The notes beneath the pieces were generated by a model, which saw only the letters and a list, made by a program, of their open reading frames with translations, ran no database searches and was not told the origin of the DNA. DNA of 64,000 nucleotides, taken from positions 1,427,501 to 1,491,500 of the forward strand of contig JARFJB010001819.1 of NCBI GenBank assembly GCA_036346205.1, read 5' to 3'. A program made the position numbers and the translations under genes. Shown here piece after piece: positions 8,992 through 22,200 of this stretch. The stretch is from Vesta saturnalis. Lineage: Eukaryota; Arthropoda; Insecta; Coleoptera; Lampyridae. How positions within the stretch are numbered: position 1 is the stretch's first letter; every line of letters starts with the position of its first letter.

Positions 8992-11982
8992 TGAGTGCGT
9001 GTGTGTGTGTGTGTCGGTCACGATGTTGTGATCTATTTATAAATTATCCTAGTAAGGCTTTGCTTTAATGAGGTTTTTCCTTGCCTATTTTCTTTTGTCC
9101 TTGCCTTTACCTGTGCCATTTTACTGTTGTTGTATTTTATATGTACCGTAATTTCCTTTATTGTTTTGTGTGATTATTTACTTAAAGACCGGCATGATTG
9201 GTTTTAAAGAGCCACATGTTTGGTATTATGATTATTTATAGCACAATTGTGGGTGTGACTACGTGGGGCTTCTTTTTGTTATTATTGTGTTTCTGTGTAA
9301 CTAAACTGCTTTTTATCCATTTTCTCTTAATGTTATAATTTTGTACACACTTTAACCTGATTTAATTGTGTTTTGTTATATATTTAACCCTTTCATTGCT
9401 TTTTTTGTGTTATTTGATTGATTAATGTACTTGTGCAATTACTTATTTAAGAATAAAGTGGGTTTTATTGGTGGATCTTTCCCACAATAGTACATTAACG
9501 GGCTGAACCACCATTGCGCAAAGCTCGTTTTCTTTAATTTGAGTAGTTTCATTTTTTTACCTGCCCCTGATGATGCAACACTTTCCTCATTCAGCCTATC
9601 TAATTCAAATAGCACAACGTACCTACCACTAGACGGCCACTTCGTTTGATCAGATTTGAGGTTTGCGAGTAATTAAATATCAGACTTGTAATTAATTTCT
9701 AATGTTTTAATTATTGTTAGACAAGTCAAAATAAGGCAGGCAATTAGTTTGAGTAATAGTAACATTATTGTCAGTCAAGTCAAGATAAATCACTTAGCTA
9801 ATGTTTTGTTCTTGAATTTGCATTCTTGCAAGTAAGTTCAAATTACGCTTTTCAAGATAGGGTACCTGGGAGATGCTCCAATACACTGAAGTACGTTGAT
9901 AGGGTTATACTTTATTCACTTGGTGATAAATAGCTATTTATGTAATAAGATGAAAAATAGCATGTTTTTTTACTAGATGTGTTGACTACGAGCGTAACGA
10001 GTTGTCTAACACATGCAACTTTGCACCCAATCCTATACAAGATTTTTTATCACTTAGCCATTGTGAAAACATGTAATATTCGGTACGTTTTAAATTCATT
10101 TGATTTAAAATAAAATACATTCCTTCAAAACTAAAATTTCGTTTTGCTACTAGTGGGAAAATGAGATTTCATATTAACACTTGTGTTGAAACGAACCACT
10201 TTTGACAATTAAAGTGTATGTTAAAGAGATGACTTTTATAACTAACTTACAAAAATTAATTTTTTCTCCAACCACACCTAAATAATATGCTGTATTGTGC
10301 CAGTATTTCGTACCAGAAGTGACTGATTTCGGAATTCTTCGGTATCTCCATGGCAACTGTACAAAAAGTAATTTGACTTTCATTAAATATCAACTTCGTG
10401 TGAATGACGTCATTACTTTAATAAATACAATTTTAGAATTTTCACATGTTCATCACAAACAACGTTTTCAGTCATAAATAAGTATTGATATTTAACATAA
10501 TGTTGCTTTTTACTTTTGTTTTAAGTGTTAAATTTATTTTATACGTTTTGGGCGAATATCTTCTATGAACAGATATTCACATTTCTATCTTCACATTATT
10601 TCACTAACATCTGCTACATTTGAATTTTTATAGAGGCAAACTCCAATGAATAGTAATTAACAACCACACGGTGATTTTCTTTTTCCATTAAAAAGTATAA
10701 TAATACTCATTTTGTGTACAATAAGGGGTTTCCAAAAACGTAGTGAACTGCAAATAAATGACTGAATGTAAAGATAAAAGTGGCTGGTGTAGCGTCTCCT
10801 AGGCACCCTATCTTGAAAAGTGCAACTTGAACTTACCTGAAAGAAGGCAAATTCAATCGCTAAGTGATTTATCTTGACTCCACTGATAATAATGTTACCA
10901 TTACTCAAATCAAATGCTTGCCCTACACGGACCCCCCCTGACAATAATTAAAACATCAGAATTTACTTACAAGTCTGATATTTAATTACTCGCAAACATC
11001 AAGTCTGGTCAAACGAAGCGGCCGTCCAGAGGTAGGTACGCTGTGCCATTTGAATCAGATAGGCCGGATGAGGTATGTGGGGCAGGTAAACAATAAAACT
11101 ACTCAAATTAAAATTAACGAGACCTGCGCAATGGTGGTTCAGCCCGCCAATATACCATTGTGGGAAAGAACCACCAATAAAACCCACTTTATTTGTAATT
11201 GCACAAGCCCATTAATAAATCAAATAACAGAAAAAAAGAATGAAAGGATTAAATACAAAACACCATTAAATCAGGTTAAAGCGTGCACAAATTATAACAT
11301 TAAGAGAAAAATAATAAAAAGCAGTTTAGTTACACATAAACACAATACAAAAAAACCCTGTGGTCACACCCAAAATCGTGTTATAAATAATCAGAATAAA
11401 AATCGTAGCACCAAACATTTGGCCCTTCAAAACCAATCTTTAAGTCTTTAAGTAAATAAACACATAAAACAATAAAGCAAATTACGGTACATATAAAATT
11501 AACAACAGTAAAATTGCACAGGTAATAATAAGGTAAAGGCAAGGACAAAAGAAAATAGACAAGGAATTTACACGTACACAATTGTTTAGTGACTACTAAA
11601 GCACAAAATACATAAGTCAAATTACAATAAATTACATACAAAGAGAAATTAGTTCGCATACACAGGCAAACAATTTTACTTAACACACTGACAAAAAAAC
11701 TCATTACATCAAGAGCGCGCGTATAAAATTTTCAACTATTCGTCATGCCAGTTTCTCTACCCTAATATATGTTTCCTTTTTCTGTTCAAGCTTTGCTCAA
11801 ATATCAATTGCATACATTCCTACATTTTTTACATAAACCATAAAATTAAATATCCCGAAAACATTAGCAAATTAGGATGCATTACAAAGATATCAAAAAT
11901 CGCTAATTATCTTTTCCATCGCGATAACAATGGCGATTTGACAAACGTTTATTACAATAATAAAATTTTCGCGGTCCGCTAC
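7641..11982. mobile_element. Large non-coding fold-back element
   Basis: The outermost 21 bp are perfect inverted repeats (GTAGCGGACCGCGAAAATTT plus one T at 7641, with its complement ending at 11982). Inner arms of roughly 800 bp, about 9073-9905 and 10790-11572, are diverged inverted copies. Only the left arm has the 1.35 kb microsatellite; the right arm has ordinary AT-rich DNA (11573-11961) in that place. Between the arms (9906-10789) no gene is recognised. The layout recalls Foldback/Galileo-type elements. No clear TSD was found; TATACTG and TACACTG near the two ends are only a weak candidate. Confidence 0.7.
7662..9016. repeat. Giant compound microsatellite: GTGA, GGT, GTGC and GT
   Basis: About 1.35 kb of GTGAGT/GGT units grade into (GTGC)n from about 8860. 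The open frames of hundreds of His, Thr or Pro residues on either strand are artefacts of the repeat. Confidence 0.97.
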
Positions 11983-13230
11983 CTACACTGGAGAAAAAAT
12001 GTTATGTTTAATTCGTTCAAGAAAATGCATTTACGGGACTCGACAGATTGCTGGACTCCACTTCGTGTCTTCCAGCAATTTACTTGCTCCTCCCGAAAAT
12101 TGACAGTTTTATATCTTACTCCTTTATGTAACCGACATTTCCACAATAGCTTAGAACGTTAGCTTTGACGTTGACGAAAAACGATCATTCTAAATACTTA
12201 ATTACACCATGATAATGGGAAATTAACATATCGTGAAAAATAATTCACATATTTTATTCGATGCTCCTTTATCGTCTTGCATAATAAATTATTCATATAA
12301 AATGTTTGTACCTTCTCCTTAATTATGTTTGGCATTCCGGAAAGTTTAAGTTTTTTAATGTTACTATTCATCGAAAGCTATGATTTGTTACAAGTTTGGT
12401 TTCTAGCAAATTTTAACGTTCGTAATTTTTTACTTAAATTATAAAGACGTGATGGTACGTTACTTATTGTTTGGTAATCGTAGTTTTAACAGTTTACACC
12501 ATTTCTACTGCACAAATTTAAAACCACTGCCTTAGAGGGGCCTTCTTGTACCTATACCTATAAATGAGTATACTAAAAATGTTATTGATCCGCAAATCTT
12601 CTCACACCGTATTTTACAACAATGTACATTTGTTTTATTTTTAAAAATACCTATAACAATAATTTCCTAACCCCCTTTTTTTTATTCTTACATTCAAGAT
12701 TCACACTCAGTTACACAAACTCACATCTTAAAGAAAACTTCTAATATAGTCACTGGATTCACAATATCACAATCGATGTCTCATACACTCATATGGTTAC
12801 GTCGCCTAGCTAAAACCTTTCGGTGTGAATTAGACGAGAAATGCAATAAGGAAGTGAAGTGGCTATATAAAAGCAGCAATCATATCATCAAAAGTCATTT
12901 ATTATGCATTCCCAAAATTTCGTATTTAAATCACATAGCCGAATGAAGAAAGATATACACAAACTTAGAATACTATAATTTGTAGAATCTAAAATATCTA
13001 AGGTAACTACAATAAATGTGTAAATTCAAAGCTTTATTTGTAAAATATTTTACATTAATTCGGACACAAGAAGCATAAAGGACAATGCAAAAATTTTGAT
13101 TTTGTAAATATCAAAAAAAGAGAGCAGCAAACTTGTTTTTAAGATTCTAAAATTTGAAAAATGATAGGTTCATATCTGACAAAAAGAGATTTACGGACCC
13201 GCACTTGAATGTACCATATCCCTGAGTGGG
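11983..13230. other. AT-rich DNA without a recognisable gene
   Basis: No coding motif, RNA gene or clear repeat could be supported. Confidence 0.5.
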
Positions 13231-13234
13231 AGAG

Positions 13235-13400
13235 GGTGACTTAGCCAAGACGTGAACCAATTATCGGTGAAGGAAGTTTCTGTATTCTAGTCAATACGCG
13301 AACCTATTATCGGTAAAGCAGGTTTCTGTATTCTAGCCAATACGTGACCCAATTGTTGGCAAAAATGATTTCTGTATTCTGTCGATAAAGAAGGTTACTA
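13235..13400. repeat. Minisatellite, about 58-60 bp unit, three copies
   Basis: The unit contains AATACGTGACCCAATT and TTTCTGTATTCTAGCC. Copies begin near 13245, 13300 and 13347, with point differences. Confidence 0.75.
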
Positions 13401-13429
13401 AATTTAAGGTGCTGTATTCCGATTGGTTG

Positions 13430-14110
13430 GTTTTGTTTGTGTAGCCATCTAGTGGTGCATTTTTAAAACTAATAAATGTTTTCTCTAACGGAGGTAGATT
13501 GTGTGGTCACCAGATGGTATATTTTTAAAAGTAGCAGATGTAGATCCCTGTAATTGTTATGTCGGGAAAACTCGAAATTTGAAATAATGATAGGCCCAAT
13601 TCTATCTCGTAAGACATCTACGGGGCCCCGTAACTTGCTCTAGGGTCTTCGCCCTATTGTCGAGCCCTGCTGTTAGTAATGGGGACCCGATTACATCTCG
13701 TAAGACAGCTATTGGGCTCCAGAACTGGGTCTCGGGTCTTCGCCTCCCTGTTCGGGGCTCCTCCGCAACTTAGTTTTGAGTCTTCGCCCTCTTGTTCGGC
13801 CCCCCTGTTTATTATTGCATTCTTATAAGGAGGTCCCTCATGCTATCTCATAAGACAGGTATAGGACTCCGGAACATGGTTTCCGGTCTTCGACCTCTGT
13901 TCGAACCTCCTTGTCTACTATGGCGGGAAAACTCAAAGTTTAAATTGTATTCTAATAAGGGGTCCCCATACTTGTCAACCATTCCTGTTTGGGCGGCCAT
14001 TTTTGTTTTTAAGGCAGTTTTTGTAATTGTTAAGGCATGAATAACACTCCGGAACTTGTTCCCAGGCCATCGACCCTTGCCGAGTCTTCGCCCCCTTGTT
14101 GTGTCCCTTA
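13430..14110 (+). repeat. GC-richer tandem/dispersed repeat (inverse of 33230-33935)
   Basis: The segment starts with a CCATCTAGTGG motif. It then repeats, about every 110-120 bp, a cassette with TCTCGTAAGACAG, a CTCCGGAACT-like string and GGGTCTTCGCCC(T/C). The same cassette in reverse orientation fills 33230-33935. Base composition is much less AT-rich than the surroundings. It looks like a non-autonomous repeat with an internal tandem array. Confidence 0.65.
13444..13455 (-). promoter_or_regulatory. CTCF-like core motif
   Basis: The minus strand reads CCACTAGATGGC, which fits the CTCF core CCASYAGRKGGC at every position. See also 29180 and 33236. Confidence 0.3.
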
Positions 14111-14339
14111 CCGAGCAAACAGCTTGTGCCACCCTGATCCGATTTAATACAAAAACAAAAACAAGCTGCAAGTGTAAGACGCTGATTTGTAACCTGCTTC
14201 TGCTCTGTGAAAACGACTTTAGATGCAAGTCTAAGATATAAGTAAATATTCAGAACATCACAAAAACTCTCACATCCTCGTATCAACTGCACTTGTAAGG
14301 GTACGTGATAGTAGTGGTCAAATTCATATGCACACCACA

Positions 14340-14806
14340 CGCGCGCGCGTACACAGAGACACAGACACAGACACATGCACAGGCACATGCACAGACACAG
14401 ACACAGAGACAGACACTGACACAGACACAGACATAGGCACAGGCACAGACACAGACAGATACAGATACAGACACAGACACAGACACAGACACAGATACAG
14501 GCACAGACACAGACACAGACACATACACAGACACAGACACAGACACAGACACAGACACAGACACAGACACAGACACAGACACAGACAGCAGACACAGACA
14601 CAGACACATACACAGACACAGACAGAGACACAGACACAGAAACAGACACAGACACAGACACAGACACAGACACAGACACAGACACAGACACAGACACAGA
14701 CACAGACACAGACACAGACACAGACACAGACACAGACACAGACACAGACACAGACACAGACACAGACACTGACACAGAGACAGGCATAGGCACAGACACA
14801 GACCCG
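14340..14806. repeat. (CAGACA)n microsatellite
   Basis: About 470 bp of hexamer repeat with minor variants. The long frames rich in Val-Ser, Cys-Leu or Thr-Asp across it are not genes. Confidence 0.97.
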
Positions 14807-14809
14807 CAC

Positions 14810-15169
14810 ACCCACAAAAGTTGTAAAATGAGGTAATAAGTATTTGTAAGTAGGAAGGTAAAATTGAAATCAAACGTGTAGTACTAGTAACTAGACATAA
14901 AGGACGGAAGGATTCTTATTATATTTATTCGAAATGTCCTCGTTTTTTTGCAAAAATAAAATGGTCAATCGCTGGATTTGAAAATTTGTCAACTTTCTAA
15001 TAACTGACCATATAGTTTTACGAAACATTAACGAATTTTGCTTCTTTGTCACTCCTATAGTCATTTAACTTCATTCATTTGGCTTCAATCGTATTTCTAT
15101 TATCGTACTAGTTCACCCTTCCAGTACTTGACCTGAAGAAAGCAGTGGTCAGCAAAAAAACGAAATCTT
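14810..15169. other. Non-coding flank of the pogo-type pseudogene
   Basis: Nothing recognisable beyond possible remnants of the upstream part of the element. Confidence 0.4.
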
Positions 15170-17640
15170 TTTTTATATACTGAGAATCAATTAGCACAAG
15201 CTATTAGCGAAATAACATTTGCTCCATACGCCAAGGAGAACGAACTTACAATGTTTCTCGTTCGACGCTAATAACTAAATTAAAGGGTAAAACTCCCGAA
15301 AAACGAAAAATGGGTCCTCCCACTGTATTAACACAGCAGGAGGAGGAAATATTAGTACGATGGATTTCCGCTTGTGCAAATAAAGGACTTCCACTTAACA
15401 AAAGACTTCTGTGCGATACAGTTACAGACGTAATTGAAAGGCATAAGCGTCTTAATCCTTTTAAAGATAGATTAAGTGGTTCAACGCATTCCTTAAACGT
15501 CACCCACAAATCACCCAACGTCACGCTGTGTCAATAAATGCAGCACTAGCATGCGTTTCTGAAAGTTCCATTAGACGGTGGCACCAAAAAATTCGCAAAT
15601 ATTTGGCTAGTGAGAATGCAGAAGGTATTTTAGAAGACTCCACCAGAAATCTTTAACTCTCACTAGTCAGGTTTTGCTACAAATCTCAAAACAAGTCTGG
15701 TTTTAGAACCAAAAAGAATGAAAAACTTTTATGAAATAGAAACAGGTTCGGAAAAAGAATGTAATACAGCTTTGTTTACAATTTATGCTGATGAACAGAT
15801 TTACCCCTCAATAATTGTTTACCCGTATGAACGGATTCCAGCAGGCATTGTGCGCAACACGAACCCTGCTTAGGTTATAAGTAAAACCAATCTCCCTAAG
15901 GTAATTTCTAAACTCACACCTATTTGTACATTTTGTTTTAGGCAGGTCCAAAAAAGGATGAATATCAAGTAAAACATTTTACAGCTATGTGTGTAATACT
16001 TTTGTACCTTATTTGAATAGAAACGGTGTAAAGTTACCTATACTTTATTTACTCGATGGCAATAAGTTCCATTTAATCTCTCAGCAAGTTTTGTGCAGAA
16101 AATGGAATCTTTCTATATACTCGTTTTCTAAACACCACAGACATTTTACAACCTGCAAATGTTTCTCTATTTGCACCATTAAAGGATAACTGGAAAAAAA
16201 TAGCAAGTCTGTTAATAAAGCTACCTTTCCTCTTTGCTAGAAAATGCAGTACAACAGATTAGTGCAGATACTGTCGAAAACAGATTTAGAAAGTGTGTTC
16301 TATATCCATATAACGTAGAAGCTATAGATTTTACTAAATGTTTGCAAAACACTTCGCAGATTTTGTGAGAAATTCTAGAGGAAAATGATATAGAGAATAC
16401 AAAGCCAACTGAATTTAAAATATAACATTTTCTTTGTTTTTAATCAGTAATACCGTCATTAAGAAGTCAAGAGTTTAGACAGGCAAAAATGGGTCAATTG
16501 ATAGGAGGTGGGTCATCAATATAAAAATATGGAAGAAGTTAAAAACGAGATGGAAGTTGAACAATATCGAGGAAGAAATCAACAATAGAGAAACACATGA
16601 AGAACCGGTGACAGCAAAAATAATAATACATAAACACACGACAGTACTGAAAAAGATACTATCCTGACGAATCGAACAAAATAAGAGACGAGAATGAACA
16701 AGTTAATATTATTAAGGAAGAAGTTTGCAACGAGACTGAGAAAAACAGGGCAGACGTTATTGAGACAGAAAAAGGAGGAAAGATACCTGAAGAAACCAGT
16801 AATTATTCTCAGCAAAGTAAAGGAAGCAGTACAGAGGATAAAAATCACGAAGTACGTGCCATCATCCATAGTAATATTCTTCTTACTAGGCCGACGACAC
16901 CAGATTTAGGCCATAATGTTAACCAACGTCAAAACCAAAATTAGTACATCTTTCTTGGACATGATTTTTTGGCCAGAGAAAAAAGCATAGGCAAGCAAAG
17001 AAAGACAGACTTCCCTATGCCATCACTTGTACCAGACGGCTGGAATATCATGAGACAAAGAAAAATTGAAAATACAAAAAGAAAAAGCAAATCAAGAAAG
17101 AGCTATGTTAAGGAAGAGAAAGAAAGAGGAAAACCTAAAAGAAGCTAAAAATAAAAAATTGAAAGGCCGCAAAAAAACCAAAAAAATTCAGACCAAAAAG
17201 ACGATTTGAAACTGAAGAGGATGAAGAGTGGGTATACAGTACATCGAGTATTGGTGATATATAAGACGAACATTTTACAAGTAACAGTGAAAACGCGACT
17301 TTGTTTAAAGCTGGCGAATGAGAAAACCGCTGTCTAAAAGGATATTTCTGTCTAGTTAGTTTTCCTGGAAAAAAGAAGTCGTATAAATGTTTGCTGTATT
17401 CAGAATATATTTAGCGGAAATGAAATAGAGGTGCAGGCACTTTGTGCTGTCGATGGGGAGGAATCAACGTATAAAATTATAGAAAATGACGTTAGTACTG
17501 TGGATCGGGACCAAATTCTACGCAAACTAGAACAACCAAAAATTATAAGTTCCGCATGCCGTCCAAGGTATATGTTTTCTTCAGAAATAATTTGGTTTTT
17601 GTATCTAATACTTACAGAAAATAACTTTAAATAAAACTGT
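15170..17640 (+). pseudogene. Pogo/jerky-type transposase, multiply broken
   Basis: Pieces appear in order. First is a psq-type HTH (about 15180-15300, with SIRQGERTYNVSRSTL). Next is a CENP-B-like HTH (15310-15480, LTQQEEEILVRWISACANKG). After a frame change comes its second half (KWFNAFLKRHPQITQRHAVS, to about 15655). Parts of the DDE core follow (IYADEQIYPSIIVYPYERIP near 15780-15840 and LPILYLLDGN near 16035). The C-terminal tail family common in insect pogo proteins closes it (VDRDQILRKLEQP near 17495). Many stops and shifts separate the pieces, and only the catalytic D before GN is seen. The basic, low-complexity stretch at 16440-17230 is probably the linker to that tail. Confidence 0.75.
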
Positions 17641-17649
17641 TGTTTCATT

Positions 17650-18177
17650 TATAGTGTACATTGGTCAATTACTGGAAAAAGCATGGTCCAACAGTGGATC
17701 GTTAGTGGTCACTTGTAACGGGAGCCTTAGAAAATTCAAAATTTCGCGCGACATTAAGTAGTTATATGTTAATTTCTACGTAAAGGAATGGTTATTGGTT
17801 ATTTGTATGTAAATGTGTTTAATATTAAGATGAACAACCTGAATTTATTTTGATGGGGGGCCTACATATTTAATTATAAAGCATTTAAATAAATGCCGTA
17901 GTTTTCAAAAGCATAAATGATGTGTAGAGAGAGGGGAAGACACAGTAACAATCGGTTTAAGTAAGCGGTCAGAGTTGGTTGGTAGTAACCAAAGAGAGTA
18001 ATAGTCAAGTTACCCTAACTTTTAGAGCCACCTACTTTAGTATGAATCGCAGCTAACTGAAAATGAATTTGAGCTTTATCATTATTTTCCGAGCTACTTC
18101 CAAATTGATAACTTTAATACTTTATATAATTGAATTTGTTTGTAACGTAATATAAGGAAATAGTTTAACGTTGTTAT
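17650..18177. other. AT-rich DNA without a gene
   Basis: No feature supported; it flanks a Penelope inverted dimer. Confidence 0.5.
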
Positions 18178-18242
18178 ATGAAAATGTAAACTTTCATCTT
18201 TTTTGGATTTTTTAATGGCGTATTTTAAATTATACAATCTAA

Positions 18243-18278
18243 ACATTTCGATAACACTTACTGTTATCTTCGTAAGTA
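18243..18278 (-). ncRNA. Hammerhead-ribozyme-like core, PLE copy 1 (left arm)
   Basis: On the minus strand a 6 bp stem GATAAC/GTTATC is followed by GAAA. The first box is damaged (CTTACGA instead of CTGACGA). Confidence 0.4.
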
Positions 18279-18633
18279 GTAATATCTATTAAAATTGTTG
18301 AAAACAATTTTGTCAATGTTGAAAAATTAAAACATAAACATCAGCCTGCTATTAATATAACAGTTTGAGAAAAGTATAAAACGTATGAAGGCTGACATTT
18401 TTCATTGTTAGCCTTCGACCGTTAAAGGGTGTTCTGATTTGTCACCTTTAAGACAGTATAACAATATTTAATTTTTAATGACCTAATTATTCCTTACTAA
18501 AATTTAATTCTATAGTTGGCTTTATACGTTTCTCAAACTGTTATGTTGGTAGCAGGCTAATGTTTATGTTTTAATTTTTCAACATTGACAAAATTGTTTT
18601 CAACATATTTAACAATTTTAATAGATATTACTA

Positions 18634-18665
18634 CTGACGAAGATAACTGTAAGTGTTTTCGAAAC
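18634..18665 (+). ncRNA. Hammerhead-ribozyme-like core, PLE copy 1 (right arm)
   Basis: CTGACGA is followed by A, a partly decayed stem II (GATAAC with GTTTTC) and GAAAC. Box order and spacing fit a type I hammerhead. Confidence 0.4.
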
Positions 18666-18734
18666 GTTTAGATTGTATAATTTAAAATACACCATTAAAA
18701 AACCCAAAAAAGATAAGTATTTTAAATTTGTTAT

Positions 18735-19253
18735 ACTCCCTCCCCCTTCAGAAAAAACAAATATGATATAGCAAGAAATTCTTATCATTATTTCACCTTT
18801 TTAAAAGAAGCCAAATTTTCTGTTACCAACTAAATTTTTCCCAAACTATTCTAAATTCACTTGTTTTCTACCGTTCGTTTATTTTATACAGTTATTTATA
18901 CTTTCGGAGAGAACATTAATTTTTTTTCGGTAAAAGGCGTTTTTGTTTCGCGCACATTTGTCATTTTGTTTCACTTGCTCAATAGAAGATTAAAGTTGAA
19001 TCGGTTGATGATTGATGCTAAATGATGCTGATGAATGAAGTTGAAGATGTCGGGGATGACGTTCAATATCTTTTTTTTTATTTTGACTTTGTTGCAATAT
19101 AAAATGTTTGATAAAACCGCATGGTTAACCAGTTTCAACTTATGTAAATTTATTTTTTTACTGTGTTGATTTAGTTTCGTGTGATTTATATTATAGTGCT
19201 CTAGAGTCGCCCTAAAGTAATACAGTTTGTGCTTATTCATTGTTTTGTTTCAG
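18735..19253 (+). other. Intron upstream of the first visible PAN exon
   Basis: It ends in TTGTTTTGTTTCAG, a strong acceptor. The preceding exon of the PAN gene was not found in the window. Confidence 0.5.
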
Positions 19254-22200
19254 ATTAGATCCAAGTGGAAGAGGGCAAGGAGATTGCGAACTGATAGAAA
19301 TACCATTGTCACGTTTAGACATTCGTCGTGATGTTGTAAACGATCAAGAATACGACTATTACGAAAGAGATCGAAATAGCGATGGGCCCGATTGTAAAGG
19401 AACTCGGTATTATGGATCGTACTCCAATAGGCGAGATGATTATTACTATAACAATCAAAGACGTGGAGATTACTACGATGACGATTACTATTATTACGAC
19501 ACCGATCGTTATTATTATCCACAAAGACAATCACGGCCTGACACGCACAATGACTTTTATTATTACTACGATCGTCGTGGAGGTAAGAGTGAGTGCTTCT
19601 ATTGCATAAAAGAAAATTGCATATTTTGATCAATTATTATTCTCAGATTACAAACACGATCGAGATGATTACTATTATAATTACAAATCGGATAAGTCTC
19701 ACTATAATTATAAACCTTACGAACCGTATCTGCCAGATTGGTATTATGATCAAGGAAATTATGGTAATGACAAAGTTTGGCATAAATATTATCAAGATCG
19801 GTTAAAAGATAAACACTATTGGGGTTTTAAAGATCAAAGTGATGAGTGGGGCAGTTATGGAGGTTCTTATGGAAATTTTGGCAAACCGTACCCATTTTTC
19901 AATCACAAATATGATTATAACGATAGACGTAATCACAGTTATAAAAAATATTATTTTGTTCCGTATGAAGATCGGGAATCGAGCGATTGGGGTCGTTATG
20001 GTGGGACGTACGGATATGGCGGATCGTCCGGATACGGTGAACATAGAGATACGCATTATAACCATAAGGATAGGTACGATTATTGGGGGTTCAATAAACT
20101 TGATGAGGGAGGTGGTTTACTTCCTCCATACCAAACAAAACCTGAGTATTCTGGGAGTTATTTACCTCCGTACGAAAAAGGTCACGATGATTTAGGTGTT
20201 CATCATGGTTACTACCCTGGGTATGACGACAGCTACATCAAAGATCGTAAGACGATTGTAAGTTAATGATGTGTAGCCTATAGATTTTGTGTTTTAGAAT
20301 GCTCTTTAAGAATGGCAACCGGTTTTAAGTTACATAAAGGAATTGTGAAAAAAATTATATCGGTTCCTAACATATATGAGTGCGAGGTACTGTGTCACAA
20401 TGAAAATGTGTTTAGTTGTTCGTCTTACGCATTTAGGTTAGTAATTACACTTTTTTTACATAGTAGCTCGATAAAGCAGGAATGTGTGTATATTGTAGCA
20501 CATACATGATAGTCTTTGTTATACCAGTCTAACTATAATTTTTATATGTAATTATTTCTATCGAGTTTTTCAGATATACTATCATAAATAATGTTCCAAG
20601 AGAAAATTGTTACTTAAGTGATCGAAACCACAAGGAACTTGATTATTACACAGATTTAGAGCCTGATCGAGATTGCGATATATACACAATTAATAATCGA
20701 GATAGTTGTATACGGCCTATTGACACGATCAAAGAAACCAGTGGTAAGTATTACAATTATTTTATTATTGCAAATTAAACATACCCAATCAGATTGCTTC
20801 TGGCGTGTGCGCAGCGGACATCGTTTAGATCAACGAGTAGTCAAGGACTCCCTTACAGTCCGATCTATTGTAGAGTGTCAATTGGAATGTATGCGAATGC
20901 ATTCATTTACTTGTCGTGCTTTTAGCTACAGGTAAGTTGCATTTTGTTAGTATTGCTTGTATTTCTTATTACTTCTTAGGTATGGGTCTCCGACAATTGG
21001 AGGCGCCATTGATAACTGTCAATTAACAGATTGGCCTGTTTTTGATCTCAACCCTCGTGTTCATTTCGTACCAGAAATTGGTTATGAGATATATGAAAGA
21101 AGAAGTTACGGACATGGATGCGAACCTAATTATTTTGAAATAGGTTATAAGCCAACTCCTCCAGCTGAAGATAAAATGGATCAGATATGTTATGTTGGCT
21201 ATGGTACTCCAGCGAAGCTTCTTCCTCAAGCTACAAAAAATCGTTGTGGACACCAACCGAAGCTGAATGTAAATCTGAATGTACAAAAGTACGAGAGAAA
21301 GGCATATTTCAATGCATGTCGCTGAGCTACAGGTATGTGTAACTATCTATAATCATATTCTAAAGTTTTATCTTTCTTAGAACTCGATCTGTAAAGGGAA
21401 GTTCGAACTGTGATCTCTCAGATATCCTGCAAAGGGATTTATTATCAAACGTTGACTATATTTCAGAACCTGATTCATGGTTATTTGCCTGGGATTTACA
21501 TAATCCACAATGTGTTTCTGTGATTGTGGTAGGAAGCACTATTTTAGGAGGAGACCATGTTCACGGTCATCACGAGCATAATTACCATGAACACAAAGAA
21601 ACCGGTGTAATTCCATGGCATTGTATGTATTCAAACTTGCATTTCTTTCTTAATAAGTATATTTATAGATCTTGGGCGTCCGCAAGATACATGGAAACTC
21701 TACAGTGTAAGTGGTTTACCATGTAAACGAGAAAGTTTATGTCAAGAAAATAAAGTTGCCGGTTTTTGGTACTGCGAATTAGAAGGACAGAAAGAACTTT
21801 CTTGGGATTATTGCTGTAAACCTGACCATCAGTGTGGATACACCGAAGGTTTTCCGTATCAATGGTGCTACGTGGGGCCAAAAAAATCACAGTGGAGAAA
21901 ATGTAACGATCGTTATTATCCTTATGGTTTAACCGATCGGTATGATTACCATCACACAGTTTCTTATCTACCAGATACATCATCTAATCACTTACCACCA
22001 CCTTCGCGACCAAGTTTCAGGCCTGATAGACCTCCACCAGATGATCATTACTTAGATCCACCTAAACCAGGCGGATTTGGACAATCACGTCATTGGCCTA
22101 TTTCTTATCTACACAAAGAGCTACCACAAAATGATTCACTGCCAGATATTGATCCTAAGTTTGATTTTCAAAAATTACCTAAAGCAAGAAATATAGACAC

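Larger units (their letters stand above)
18178..18723. mobile_element. Penelope-like inverted pLTR pair without a gene
   Basis: Two roughly 220-240 bp arms face each other (18178-18420 and 18500-18723). Both match the ends of the Penelope dimer at 44556-46355. The flanks AACGTTGTTAT (left) and AAATTTGTTAT (right, 18724-18734) agree at 9 of 11 bases and are read as a TSD. Each arm carries the hammerhead-like core. No coding sequence remains. Confidence 0.75.

Noticed and set aside
7630..9021. A 463-residue His/Thr/Pro-rich open frame on the minus strand
   Set aside because: It is a translation of the GTGA/GGT microsatellite and has no start context or conserved part.
13975..14873. Several long Val-Ser, Cys-Val and Thr-Asp repeat frames
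   Set aside because: All come from the (CAGACA)n array.
16579..16909. Hydrophobic 96-residue frame on the minus strand and basic frame on the plus strand
   Set aside because: Both lie in the low-complexity linker of the pogo-type pseudogene.
19250..20195. Ile/Val-rich open frames overlapping the PAN gene
   Set aside because: They are shifted or opposite-strand readings of the tyrosine- and aspartate-rich exon.
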